Source: Scleropages formosus (Eukaryota > Chordata > Actinopteri > Osteoglossiformes > Osteoglossidae). From it: 64,000 bases of DNA. The position numbers and the translations under genes were made by a program. Positions 22,818 through 35,100 of the stretch are shown in pieces. The stretch is taken from assembly GCF_900964775.1 (NCBI RefSeq), contig NC_041806.1:19560297-19624296 (forward strand), read 5' to 3'. The notes beneath the pieces were generated by a model, which searched no databases, was not told where the DNA came from, and saw nothing but the letters and a program-made list of their open reading frames with translations. Position 1 is the stretch's first letter. Each line of letters opens with the position of its first letter.

Positions 22818-25800
22818 ATGCAGAACGTTATAAATTCAGTGAAGGGCACCGCGCTGGGAGTGGCCGAGTTGCTGACGCCCGTTTTGAAGGTAGCTCGGCT
22901 GGCTGTGTGTGTGGGGCAGAGTGGTCCCCGTCCCGCCGCACACCGCCCACACACACACGTTGCACGCACTTTCCGTTTTTCTCGCTTTACACCTGACAAT
23001 CGAGCGTGTTCGCGAGGGGCTCTGCACGTGCCTGCGCTGCGCGTGAAGTTGCTGCCGAAGAGCTGCGCTGTGTCTGTGTCTCGTGGAGCCTGAGCTCCGT
23101 CCTCGTGCCGCGTCCGTCTCTCTCTCTCTCGCTGCGCTGCGGCCACACACAGCTTTTTCGCGCTCTTCTCTTCTTTTATTCCTATTAACTTTTGTCAAAC
23201 TAGTCCGAAGAACAGTGTGACTTGAAATGTGTTGGTTGTTATGAACCTTTATTTAGCGTGGAGATCCAGGTCCATATACAAAGACTTGGAGAGAACAAGC
23301 ACCCAGAGGTCAAAGGTCACGGGTCTTAGGCCCGGGGTCAGCTCTCTTACTAAGGAAATATGTTTAGGGTCTGGACTTTAACTCTTCAGAACCCTGACTT
23401 CATGTCACCCTTTTCCTTTGACCAGGAATCCAAGTTTAAGGAGACGGGCGTCATCACACCGGAAGAGGTATTTAATTTAATCCAAATTAACGAAAGGTGT
23501 CCGCTGTGCTCTTCCACTACAGATATTTCAAAGCATTTTAATACTTTGCTTCCTTATTTTTTTTTAATTCGGAATTTGTGTTTGCATTCCTGAGAATTAT
23601 TTTGGGTCTCATCTACCTCTGAAGTGCGTGTTATAATCAAGGCTGTGGAGTCGGCACACGTAACCTCCGACTCCAGTAACCCAATAATTGCTCCTGCCTG
23701 CTCGACTCCGACTCCACAGCACTTCTCAAAAGTTGCACGTTACTTTGGGGGTCGACTTATTGCGACAAATATAGACCTAACCCTATATTACACATCTCAT
23801 TTTTGGTGGTCGATGTATATGCCAGATCTTATACGCCGGCATATACGGTACATTTAGTCAGAGTCGGTACCTTTCTACCGACTCCAGTAACCTGATAATT
23901 GCTTCTGACTCCACAGCACTGTTTATAATCTATGTCCGCACTTAAAGAGCACAGAAATATTTCACTGGCATCCGGCTCTCACACTTATGGTAACATGTAT
24001 CATCTTAGGATAATTATTTATTAGTTTCACCAATTACACCTATTTAATACTGCTACTTCCACTTGTATGCTCATATTCCTTAGATATGCACATACACATC
24101 CATGTTAAAAGTTGTATCACTTTTACCGTATTTATTGTATTCTTTAAAGTTCTAGGTAATATGTTTTTATCCCCTTTAATGTTGCTCTTTATGCTAAATA
24201 TGTCTAAATGGGCATCTGCCATGCCACATAGCTTGTGTAAATGTTCTTGGCCAGTAAAGTGTTATCATACCTTTAAATTCTCAAGATATGGAATGACTGT
24301 TCAGTGTGCAGTAGCTGTGTGGACTTTATAGATTAGCATTAGCAGAGCTTGTCGACGTTTGTACTGCTACGAAGAGGGAAGCTGATATCAGTTATTAATC
24401 ACTGTTCATGTCTATTGCACTCTCTTGCTTTAAATTTATCCGAATGCTCTTTGAAGAGTTAAAACCTGTGAGGTCATATCCTAATTCCATATGACTTTTG
24501 TGAGACTAGATTTTTTTTTCTTTTCATTCTTGTAGTATTTATTTCGTCAAGTGTGGTTTAATGTAGAAATCATCTATAGTTTCACAACTGATAATTTGAT
24601 CGTACATTGCTGTGTTAAATCTTGTAAACTGTACAATTGTGCATAAGAACACTAATGTGAGGTCACTTTTGGTTTATTTCAGTTTGTGGCTGCAGGAGAT
24701 CATCTTGTTCATCACTGCCCCACTTGGAAATGGTAAGAGAAACTGTGTGTGGGCACATGATGGGAGGAGGGTGTTTAAAAGCAGGGAACTGAGATCTGCT
24801 GGTGTAGACAGTGTCACAAGGCATGTGACTACCGGTCAATGAGGAAAGGGCATGGAGAGTTGGAGGTCAAATGCCTAAATTGGCATTGTTGTCTTTGGAA
24901 TATCTCTTTCTTTTATTGTTGTATAATTATCAGGGCAGGCAGTCCTAAATTAGACGCAGTTCAACATATGTAATTACATTCATGGAAAATGAATTATGAA
25001 ATAAGTGTAATTTGTACGGGGTATTGCTGGTATATCCCATATGCTTGTGTTTCTTCTTTCAGGGTATCTGGAGAAGAGTCAAAAATAAAGCATTATTTAC
25101 CAAAGGACAAACAGTTTTTACTGACTCGTAATGGTAAGAGTGTGTGTCTGTGTGCGGTTAAGTAGTAATGTTGCAGCAGTTATAAAAGTACAGTATTTAC
25201 ACAGTACCACCACCCCATTCCTGCTGTAACGGTTTCTCATGTGCCCTCCCTGTTTTTGTGAGAAGTGCCCTGCTACAAGCGCTGTAAGCAGATGGAGTAC
25301 TGCGATGAGCTGGAGGCCATCATAGAAGAGGATGACGGCGATGGAGGCTGGGTGGACACCTACCACAACTCAGGTGGGCTCATCTCCATAGGGGCTTCTT
25401 GGAGCTCTTCCCTAATGGTCAGGTCATATGTTGCACAACACACAGTGTCGTGTTTGTTGGTGTACATGGTCCTCCAAAGATTTATTTCCTTAATGTTTAT
25501 TTTATCTATTCTTAAAGAAACTGTGCAATTTTTAAACAACTTTTTTGCACTACCTCCCATACAATCTGTTTACATTTATTTATTACACTGGACACATCAC
25601 TGCATTTGATCCTGAAATTATTTTTAGTTATATATTGTTCATATAGTATAGTAGTATTACTAGAATTGTGTAGTAGTAGTAGTTCAAGTTGTATTTGTCA
25701 TATACACAACCATACTTAGTACAACGTGCAGTGAAATGCTTTTCCGACGGTCCGTAATACAGACTGATAATAGAGATAATATAAATAAGGCAGTACAAAT

Positions 25801-28800
25801 AAAGTATAAATTAGAAACATACTACAGAAATATGAATATATAATGATGAAAATAGGATAGAATAAATAATGAAATAAAGTAAGATAAAAAATATGTGGAG
25901 TCCAGTATTAAAGGTTAAATAATAAAAAAAAAAGTGCAGTGTTGTGCAGGAAAAAATCTGAGCAATATTCGGCTCAGATAGTGCTCCTTGTGCGTACGGT
26001 CCAGTCTCTACTCCATAGTGTTATTCTGGTTAAAAGCCCAAATTGCTTGCGGAAAGGAGCTCCTCCTTATTCTCTCCGTGTTTGCCTTCAGGGAGCAAAA
26101 ATGCTTCCCTGACTGCAGCAGGGAGAAAAGTCCGTTGTTCGGGTGGCTGAGGTCTTTCACTATCTTCCTGGCCTTGGTCTGGCACTGCTTGCTGTAAATT
26201 GACTGCAGGTCAGGGAGCTCCGTGCAGATGATGCGCTCAGCTGGTCGCACCACCCTCTGGAGAGCCTGCCTGTCCTGCCTGGTGATGTTCCCAAACCAGG
26301 CCGTGATGCTTCCCATCAGGATGCTCTGGATGGTGCAGATGTAAAAATTCTTCAGCACCCTAGAAGACAGTTTGAAGTCTCTTAAGCATCTAAGATGGTG
26401 AAGATGCTGACAATGACTCTGACTTCTTTGTCAGGGTGTTGATGTGATGCGACCATGAGAGGAGAGGTCCTTTTGAGATTTGAACACCAAAGTAGCGGAA
26501 ACTGTCCACCCTCTCCGCTGGGGCCACGTTGATTTTAAGAGGGTGGTAGCTCCTGTCCTGCTTCTGGCTGAAGTCCACTATCAACTCCTTTGTTTTGCTG
26601 ATGTTCCGAATGAGGTTGTTCTAGTAGTAGTAGTAGTAATAGTATACATTGTCCTCCAAGTTGCCCTCTATGGTCACACTGTAGTCCAGGAGAAATGCCG
26701 TTTCACTCCTATGTATGTCCTAGACACTGCGGGAATGACAATAAAGTTGACTTTAACTTTCTTTTTTCCATTGTATTTGTCAATACCTTGTTAGGTGTTT
26801 CAGGAATGACTGAAGCCGTGCGTGAAATCACGTTGGACAATAAGGTAGGTATTTTTACAAACACAAAATAATTGGTCCATCATTGAATTTTGCTTGGGAT
26901 TCTTGATATGCATGAGTGTATTTCTTTGCGTTTATATGTTTGAAGGACAACATGAACATGAATGTGGACATGGGTGCTTGTGGAAATGAGGACGATGACG
27001 AAGATGGGGAGGCAGCTGACATGGAAGGTATGTGCATCAGTAGGGAGAGGCCTAGTGTTTGTGACAAAAAGTTCAAAATAAATGAATAAATTATGGGAAT
27101 AGTATAAGAAAAATGAACCTCACCTTATCCTTTCAGAGTACGAGGAAAGTGGACTTCTGGAAACAGACGAGGTAGGACGTGCTTACGTATTCATTCTTCG
27201 CACGAAATCGGCTCTGGAATGAATGCGCCATCTACAAGTTACCTGTGTGCACCTTGAGATTATCACCTTGTTTCCATGGGTGATCCACCAGGCAACGCTG
27301 GACACCAGCAAAGTGCTTGAAGTGAGCAAATCCAAAGCGGAGCCTGGGGGCGAGGACGCCATTCTGCAGACGCGCACCTACGACCTTTACATCACCTACG
27401 ACAAGTACTACCAAACCCCGCGCCTCTGGCTCTTCGGCTATGATGAGGTAACGGCTCACCTCGGCCTCCTCCGCAGCAGGCACCTTCTGTGTACTCTGCA
27501 CACAGTGTAAGAGCACTTCGATTGGCACCTTCACAACACCGGTATGGTCTGTGTGAACGGGGTCACCTTATCCTTATTACTGCCCGACTGGCCGCTGATT
27601 GGCAGCAATTTACAGCTACTGGCTTTGCGATAATCTGCACAAACTGATTACCCTCGAAATGAATCTTTTGTTCATTCAGTTTCTTTTAGACAAATGCCAC
27701 TCAAGGGCCTGTTAGCTGTAGAAACAGGGAAGTTCCTTACGAACCTACTTTTTTACTTTGTTCATTGTTACTTTTTTGGGGGGGTATAACTGTGCACCTT
27801 GTTGTGCATCATGTATTAAACTGTTGTGCGATAACTCCCTGGAGGGGTTCATGAAGAACTTGTGCTATTCTTTGCACAGCGCCCTTCTTTAAAGGTTGCC
27901 TCATAACACATAACAAAAAAAAGAAAAAACAGAAACCTGTGCAACTACAGGTATGCGCTACTTAACGACGGGGTTACGTTCTGTGAAACCAGTCACGGTT
28001 CGGCTTCGTCGTTGAGCGAACACCATGGAGTGTACAGTACTGTCTTACATTATGGAACTTTAAGTAGAACGAGTACACTAAAATAATAAAAATTACTGTA
28101 CAGTAAATACATAAACCAGTAAGTCGTTTATTGTCATGTTTTATGTACTTATACATAAATCGTATATACTTTCATATGTCTAGAAGCACAGTTGGTCTGT
28201 TTACAAAACACACTTAAAACATGTAAGCAGCGCATCGCGTTATGACCCATACGACGGCTACGACGTCACTCTTTAAGAATTTTTCAGTCCATTATATTTT
28301 TATGGGACCACTGTCGTATATGTGGTCCGTCGCTGCCCGAAACATTGTAAAGCGACGCATACTTGTAGTAACATTTGTGGTAAGAAGGATGCGTAGGAAG
28401 CACTCAGGTTGCTCACTGAAATAGCCAAGGGACCTTGTCCTATGGCTCGTGTTTATTGGAGAATTTCCGACTTCTCGAGTTTCTCCCCTGCCTTCACTAA
28501 AAGCCTGTTGGTGTGACATTGCCCCTGTCCCTTAGGACCGGCAGCCACTGACCGTCGAGCGCATGTATGAGGACATCAGCCAGGACCATGTGAAGAAGAC
28601 GGTCACTATCGAGAACCACCCACACTTGCCACCCCCTGCCATGTGCTCTGTGCACCCCTGCAGGTGAGTGATGACTCATTCAGGCCACTAACACTACCTG
28701 GGGCAAGTGTTTGCACCCGACTTATCCCTTTTTATTTTTCTTTATTTTTTTTTTTTTTTTGCAGGCATGCGGAAGTAATGAAAAAGATCATCGAGACAGT

Positions 28801-29098
28801 GGCAGAAGGTGGTGGGGAGCTTGGAGTCCATATGTATCCTCTCTCGAGTCAAAAAAAAAAAATATATAGTGCTTTTAAAAGGTCAATTATGTTGTCTCCA
28901 GCTAATTTATTAGGTCAGCGAAGTAGAGTTTCAAGAGCAGGGCTTTTATATTAGGTTGAATTGCATGTGCATATGTCTGCTTTTATTGAACCCTTTTTCT
29001 TGACTACAGATATCAGGTATCTTCTGATTTTCTTGAAGTTTGTGCAAGCTGTAATTCCCACCATAGAATATGACTACACAAGGCACTTTACCATGTAA
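22818..29098 (+). CDS. atg3: atg3, E2-like enzyme of ATG8/LC3 lipidation, complete coding region
   Basis: Coding exons are 22818-22889, 23426-23467, 24683-24732, 25063-25133, 25266-25373, 26795-26844, 26946-27027, 27137-27171, 27292-27447, 28536-28663, 28765-28833 and 29017-29098. Phases agree and give 314 aa, the human length. ATG3 takes ATG8-family proteins from ATG7 as a thioester and passes them to phosphatidylethanolamine on the growing phagophore. Exon 1 encodes the whole N-terminal amphipathic helix ([15 protein letters not shown]...LK, residues 1-24) used for curvature sensing. The catalytic cysteine lies in the HPC motif of SVHPCRH, at the exon 10/11 boundary, corresponding to Cys264. 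Also visible are [11 protein letters not shown], an acidic loop ([15 protein letters not shown]) in the ATG7/ATG12-binding flexible region, the E2 core [20 protein letters not shown], and the conserved C terminus [11 protein letters not shown]. No key residue is missing. The exon 11 donor falls within CATAT|GTATCC, just before a poly(A) tract. Confidence 0.98.
23639..23922. mobile_element. hAT-like MITE in atg3 intron 2
   Basis: Terminal inverted repeats: left ggctgtggagtcgg, right end ctgactccacagcactg. They are flanked by an exact 8-bp duplication ttataatc at 23631-23638 and 23923-23930, the length typical of hAT elements. It is 284 bp and non-coding. Related cgactccagtaacc-like words occur near both ends. 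Confidence 0.82.
25678..26625 (-). mobile_element. L2-like LINE, 5'-truncated, antisense in atg3 intron 5
   Basis: The minus strand encodes the C-terminal part of a non-LTR reverse transcriptase protein. Segments [35 protein letters not shown] (26584-26390) and [39 protein letters not shown] (26358-26008) match the fish L2 pattern. The 3' UTR runs to about 25678, ending in a gacaaatacaacttgaact-like tail. Only the last ~1 kb remains and the reading frame is interrupted. Confidence 0.78.
26626..26760 (+). mobile_element. Retroelement 3'-end fragment and TAG microsatellite
   Basis: A short tag-trinucleotide run (26622-26640) is followed by a sequence ending in gggaatgacaataaagttga, which looks like a plus-oriented retroelement 3' end. 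It lies just before atg3 exon 6. Confidence 0.4.
27946..28367. mobile_element. DNA transposon-derived MITE in atg3 intron 9
   Basis: Imperfect inverted ends: left tacaggtatgcgctacttaa, right-end complement tacaagtatgcgtcgcttta. They are bounded by TA dinucleotides. It is about 420 bp. Internal words such as cgttgagcgaacaccatgga recall a widespread vertebrate DNA transposon group, but the family was not determined. Confidence 0.55.
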
Positions 29099-30700
29099 AT
29101 GGCACTTCATCCACTCACACCTGTGAATCCCTGGGCTTTAAAAGGTGGGGAATTTACCATAATTCCATGAGGGACGGAGCTCTTCTGTATGGAACCCCTT
29201 TTCTGGACTGACTCAAGGAACCCTTGGTCTATTTGCATTCTGTTAAAAAGCATGATACGTGGGGATTTCAGAATGTTAAGGAGAGCGGCGCAGTGGCTTA
29301 TTTCAGGTCTGTGCTTGGTTCACTTACCACAAACGTTGTACTGCTTCATCTGCCCAAGCTTTAGCATTAAAATCCTAACTCTTTGTACCTAAAATGTGCC
29401 TGTACGAATTCCAAAAAGTGTATACGTTGGTCGGAACCCAAGTGGCACGGTGCGTTCTGCAACGCAAAACATTTTAGTACAGCTGTTTCATCTTCTCTCC
29501 AAAGGGTTTATAAACTGCTTGTGAATCTGGAATCGTCATTATGAGCCCACACATCGTCGTCTTCCTCATCTTCACCCTCTGCACTGCTTTCACAGTGTAA
29601 AGGTGTGTCTTTGAGCGAAAAAATTCGAACTTGATGGGAATGGTAATGTAGTGGATTGTGGGAATGGGTGTCAGTGATGTACTGGAGTAGTTCTGCAAGG
29701 GCCAGAATGTGTCCATCACCACTTCAGCAACATGAGCTTCTACCTCCACAGTCCCACTATCCCTTTCTCTCGTGTGTGAGGTGGGGTGGGGGGTGTATTT
29801 GTCATACAGGCATCTATTCGCACAATTTCAGCATCTGGAAACTTGATTCTCTTGACATGGAATTTATTACAATGATAAAATTGTCCTGGAATTCTGAATT
29901 TAAATGTACCCTTTGTAGTTGTAGCTTTTTTTTCTTTTTATTTTTAAACATTATGTGTAACTGCACAAAGGTAATGTATCCAAAATCTACATTATACATA
30001 TATTTCATCAAGTGGCAGTATGGGGGTATATGTCACATGAAGTGAATTTTTTTTTTTTTTTTGGTAAAAGTCCTGTCGCCTCGTAATTTATCCAGTTGTA
30101 CTTAATGTACACAGGCTTCTGATCTTGTAACCTGCTGTGTAATTAGACTGATGGTGGTTGCAAGCAAGACCATTGGACATATTCTGTGGTGAAGTCTGTC
30201 CATTATGGGTCTAGTATGAAGCCCAAATTTTTTTTACCCCACCATAACTGTTACACATTTTATAAACATACATTTAATATTCATGGAAAGTATAGATTTG
30301 AGAGGATTTAATGCATATAAGAACTAATTTCTACCCATTTATAATAAACTGTTCATGAAACGTCACGTTATTGGGTTTGTGACAAGTAGGAAGTTTCCAA
30401 ATGTCATATTACTACCAGCTACCGTATACACACAAATACAGACATTGTAATGCATGATTAAAAAGCTAAAGGACACCTTTATTGACAAAGATGGGCGTTA
30501 GTCCCAACTTTGTTCAGAGTACCGGATATTGGCTATACTTCTTATGTAATAAGTTGCTTATGTCATTTCCCGTCTTTAAAAATAATTTCTGGTCAGCATT
30601 CCTGGTGTATTTCGCTCACCTGCTGTTTGCTTTGTTCTGTGACTGCTGTGAGGGGGTTTTGCGTGTTTTCTACATCTCAATAAAACTTATCCCATAAACT
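29099..30700 (+). other. atg3: atg3 3' flank: 3' UTR with candidate poly(A) signals
   Basis: AT-rich sequence after the stop codon. Canonical AATAAA is at 30343-30348 and 30679-30684; earlier signals are weaker (ATTAAA near 29366). Where the atg3 transcript ends was not determined. A protein-like minus-strand stretch lies inside it (29500-29750, listed separately). Confidence 0.4.
29500..29752 (-). pseudogene. Unidentified protein-like stretch, possible decayed retrocopy
   Basis: One minus-strand frame reads MEVEAHVAEVVMDTFWPLQ...IPIKFEFFRSKTHL. Another frame in the same stretch reads SSAEGEDEEDDDVWAHNDD...SSL followed by a stop. Each half looks more protein-like than average intergenic sequence, and they are out of frame with each other, as in a decayed host-gene retrocopy. 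The parent gene was not recognised and no splice sites were found. It may be chance. Confidence 0.2.
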
Positions 30701-31227
30701 TAGGGGAATCGCTTGTACAAATCTTTGTATCTTACACCCATGATTGCACTAATGAAGTACAGTGGTTACATTGGATTTTCCCAGCCTCACCCTTGGCCCT
30801 GGCTGTTGCAACTGGACGTGTTCTGCAATCTTCCCGTCAGCTGTTGCTTCCCTTGTCATCCGTCTCCACGCCCGTGATGCTCGTCGGCCACATCTTAACA
30901 ATCCACGCAGGCCGCCGCAGCCTGAAACTGGCAAAGTTGTTCTAAACAATCTTTGTAGAATTATTCGGAGAAACCTTAAATCGACAACCTGTATGATTGT
31001 ATTCGTTCCTCAAGTAAATGATGGTAATCGTGGTCTCAGGAAGAAGTGGGGCAGTCGTGGGGCCGCTGGCCTAGGAAAGAGGTATATGAGACGGCGTATG
31101 GCCTGAGTCACCCAGAGCAGCTAAAATGTATAATCGTGCCTGAGTTTCGAGGGAAAAGTTGTAAAAGTTTAGGAAAAGCAGTGGTTGATTCAAGTTTGTG
31201 AGCTCCATGAAGTACTTTTTATTTTAA

Positions 31228-31428
31228 GGAATGTACATTTACTCATTTAGCTGACACTTCATCAAAGCAACTTAGAGTTTTTTACTCATTTATGCACCTG
31301 GGTATTTTTACTGGAGCAATTCAGGGTAAGTACCATGCTCAAGGGTACTACAGCTGCAGGTGGGACTCAAACCTACAACCTTTGGATCAAAAGGCAACGG
31401 CGCTAACCACCACGCTACCAGCTGTCTC
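31228..31428 (-). mobile_element. SINE family A, atg3-slc19a2 intergenic
   Basis: Nearly full length: catttactcatttagctgac tail (complement), ctggagcaattcagggtaag middle, and a head ending ctaccagctgtct as complement. The surrounding 30700-31850 contains no recognised gene. Confidence 0.8.
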
Positions 31429-31909
31429 TATGTGAAGGGAACAGTTGGGAATGTAAGCAAATTAATTTCAATGTAACGTAGTTCTACATGAACAAGGTAT
31501 TACACTACTGTGTTTCTACCCTGTGTCATACCATGTTTTTGGGATAGGCTCCACATCACTGTGACCCTGCACTGCACAAGTGTAATGGGTGGCTGGAAGT
31601 GTTAAAAGTGTTTTTTATTTAATTGTTATGGATTTGTCTCAGGAATGAACACAACTATACACATTAATAAGTACAACGGTGTGTGTGTTTTAACTGGAGT
31701 TTCTTGACTGCAGCTTACTGGTAAAACTGCCTTTTAGTTATAAACAAATCATATTACGAACAGACCCCCTGTTCTGACTGTGCTAGAAAGTTGAGCACCC
31801 TGTTTAATTCCAGTTATTTTAAAAGATAAAAAGACACAGGACTACGGATTATGCTGCAACATCCTAGAACTCGTCTTGCGTCGAAGTCCTACGCCAATAT
31901 TCCGAAGTT

Positions 31910-32177
31910 GCTGCGCAAATCTGACGCAAGAGAGCCCGGTTACGAGTTCACGCCTCAGAGCTTTGAAAACTCGATTGGTTAATGCCAGTGTCGTCATTGT
32001 AGTGCAGCTGCTGCGCAAACACGACGCAATTTGCCCGCCCTCTTTTTAGATCGCTTCGTCGGGTCCGCCCTCAAGCTTCGACAATGTGATTGGTGCAGAG
32101 CTGTGTCGTCATCGTCCCCCCCATGTGTCAAAACTGCTGGTGCACATGGACAAGGTCACACATCGCTTGCGCGAAAA
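31910..32177 (+). promoter_or_regulatory. slc19a2: slc19a2 promoter with diverged tandem duplication and inverted CCAAT boxes
   Basis: The word gctgcgcaaa occurs at 31910 and again at 32010. gattggt (inverted CCAAT) occurs at 31973-31979 and 32088-32094, each followed by gtgtcgtcat after a short gap (31987 and 32102). The order is the same in both units, with a spacing of 100-115 bp. The region ends at the start codon. NF-Y binding to inverted CCAAT is established; use of these sites is inferred. Confidence 0.55.
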
Positions 32178-35100
32178 ATGTCGCAGCCATGGATGTACCC
32201 CACGTTTTTACTGTGCGTGTACGGCTTCTTCTCCAGTATGAGACCTCTGGAGCCATTCCTTACCGCGTATTTACTGGGACCGGATAAAAACCTCACCGAA
32301 ACGCAGGTAAGGCGAACTCGCTGATCACACATCACATGATGATTGATGATGTGCATGTGGTCGCGAAACAGCGTTATCATGTTACATTTCGCAGCTTCTC
32401 GGCAGATACATTCCATGATTTTTGTACAATTAAGATGAGTTCAGAAGTGCTCGATAAAAGCTTGAGCGCGAAAGGAAGAAGCGGTAGCGATGGGAAGCGC
32501 AAGAGGCGCTACGAGGCTCTTAGACTAGTGATCGCGCTTCCTTTAAACGCTGCAAACACACGAGGTCACCTTGGATACACACTTCTTCTATTTCAGTTTC
32601 ATTTCGAGTCTTGAAGTTCTCACCCTGCACTGCACTCTACCGTTCCACGAATGATCGGAAATCCGATCATCACATTCTAATCTAAATCCGGAGTTTGTTC
32701 AGATTTTGTACCTTACGGGGTAACCATGCCAGGCAGCAATAAATCGGACAAACTTGTGTTTCTCCAATCGGAGTTTCCAGGAGCTCCTTTAAACAGCCCG
32801 TTTCTGCAGTGACGGGTATTTGGGGGGGGGTTATCTGATTGATTGAAGTGGTTTTTCATTCATCACACAGATTTCTTGGCGTTTTAAGGCGTTACTGGAA
32901 GCTCTCATGCAGTGGTGTGTGTGTTTAGTCCAGCTGAGGTACCTACCTGTCTCCAGAGTGCGTGCGCTGTCCCCCCAGCCTCCCTTAAGCATCTCCCGCT
33001 CCCCTTCCAGGTGGTGAACGAGATGTACCCGGTGTGGACCTACTCCTACCTGGCGCTGCTCTTCCCCGTCTTCCTGGCCACGGACTACCTTCGCTATAAA
33101 CCCATCATCATCTTGCAAGGGGCGAGCTTCGTCGTCACATATTTCATGCTGGTCCAGACACAGGGGATGCCTGCCATGCAGGTGCTGGAGTTCTTCTACG
33201 GGGTTGCCACGGCGACGGAGGTGGCCTACTACTCGTACATCTACAGCGTGGTGGAATCGGACCAGTACCAGAGGGTGACCGGGTACTGTCGCAGCATCAC
33301 GCTCGTCGGCTCCTCCGTGGGCTCTCTCCTCGGGCAGGTTCTGGTCTCGGCCGCCGACGTGCCCCTGCATTACTTGGGCATCGGCATGCTGGTGTCATCC
33401 GCCCTGGCCTTCATCGCTCCCTGGTTCCTCCCGGTCGCCAGCAGGAGCCTGTTCTTCCATGACAGCAAGTGCGGGCCTCCTGCCCAGGAGGTCGTGGGAA
33501 AGGTCGCCGGGGCCCCGACCGAGAGCCTTGGCAAAGAGAAGGTGGATGAACACGAGTGCAAGAAGTTGCTCCAGCAGGAATGCCCTGAAGTGGTTACTAA
33601 GGTGTGATTCGGTGCTACGTACTGCAAGAACCAGAAAGAGAAAGAGGCCGCATCACATTTATTCACTTAGCTGATACTTTTCTCCAAAGCCCCTTACTAT
33701 GTTAAGGGTACTTCCTATTTACCCATTTATACAGCTGGGTATCTTTACTGAAGCAATTTAGGGTAGGTACCTTATTCAAGGGTACTACAACTCGGGGTAG
33801 GAGTCGAACCTGTGGGTCCAAAGGCAGCAGCTCTCACTGTTACACTACCAGCTGTCCCACGTATTTGAGAGACTAAGATGCATTTCATACAGAAAATCCT
33901 TCCTATGCAATTAGGGGAACCATGCAGGGACTTGAGCTGGCAACCCTCGGTTACAGGGACCAGACCATATAACACCTTCAGGACATTTCTTTTTTTTTTT
34001 CCTAATGCCATGCTTTGTCCCTCCCGCTTCCGCCAGGTTCCAGAAGCAGGCGGCGAGAGCGTCAGTGTGTTCGGTGTGCTGCGAATGCTCTGGGGAGACT
34101 TTGTGCACTGCTACTCATCGCCCACCATGCTTGCCTGGTCCGTGTGGTGGGCTCTGTCCACTTGCGGCTATTTGCAGGTGGTCAACTACACCCAGGCGCT
34201 GTGGGAGAAGGTTCTACCCTCCCAGGAATTCATGATTTACAACGGTTACGTGGAGACGGTATCCACCTTGCTAGGTAAGTGCCATAGTGATGGACTGGTT
34301 GGTCTTGCTGCTGAACCAACAATTTGAATTGTTTTGCCAGCAGTGTCTGTCTGTGAAAATGGTTCAAATGGAGGGTGGGTTGTTTTTTAAATTTAAAATA
34401 AAAAAAACTTGCCCTTTTTTTTTTAAATTTTTTTTTTTGTATAAGAAGCAGCTGTCCATCGTATGGTGGCCATCCCTGGTCCTCAAGAAGCAAAGGCTTT
34501 TGATGCTTTACCTCTGTTCTTATTTACATTTATTCATTTAGCTGATGCTTTTCTCCAAAGTGACTTACAGTGTTAATCTGTTTACAATTACTTACCCATT
34601 TATACAGCTAGGTAAATCTACTGGAGCAATTTAGGGTAAGTAAATCGCTCAATGGTACTACAGCTGGAGGTGAGATTTGAACCTGTGACCTTTGGGTCCA
34701 AAGATTCGATCGAACCTGCGACCTTTGCCAAATGTAATGCACGGCTGCGTTTCGGAAACAGGGATGGCCACCTCTGTTGAGGGTTACGACAGAAATGTGC
34801 ATTTGTGGGGAAACGGTGCTGTATTGTCACACTTGACATTTTTGATTGACCCCCCCCCCCCCCCCACCAAGGTGCCTTGGCTGCATTTGCCGTAAGCTTC
34901 GTGAAGATTTCCTGGGCCTCCTGGGGTGAACTGGCCCTGTGCTGCTTCTCGGTGGTCATTGCTGTGGTGATGTACCTCATGGACACCATCCAGAACATCT
35001 GGGTGTGTTACACCTGCTACATCATCTTCAGGGCAACCTATATGCTGCTCATTACCATCGCGACGTGAGTATTGCAACTGGACGGACACGGACCGCATGA

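Noticed and set aside
26008-26584. Minus-strand frames in atg3 intron 5, considered as a host gene
   Set aside because: They read as the C-terminal reverse-transcriptase region of an L2-like LINE.
30762-31106. A 114-codon basic frame between atg3 and slc19a2 (ending KRYMRRRMA)
   Set aside because: The sequence is unknown, Arg-rich and without splice or conservation evidence. It could be a species-specific peptide, but nothing supports it.
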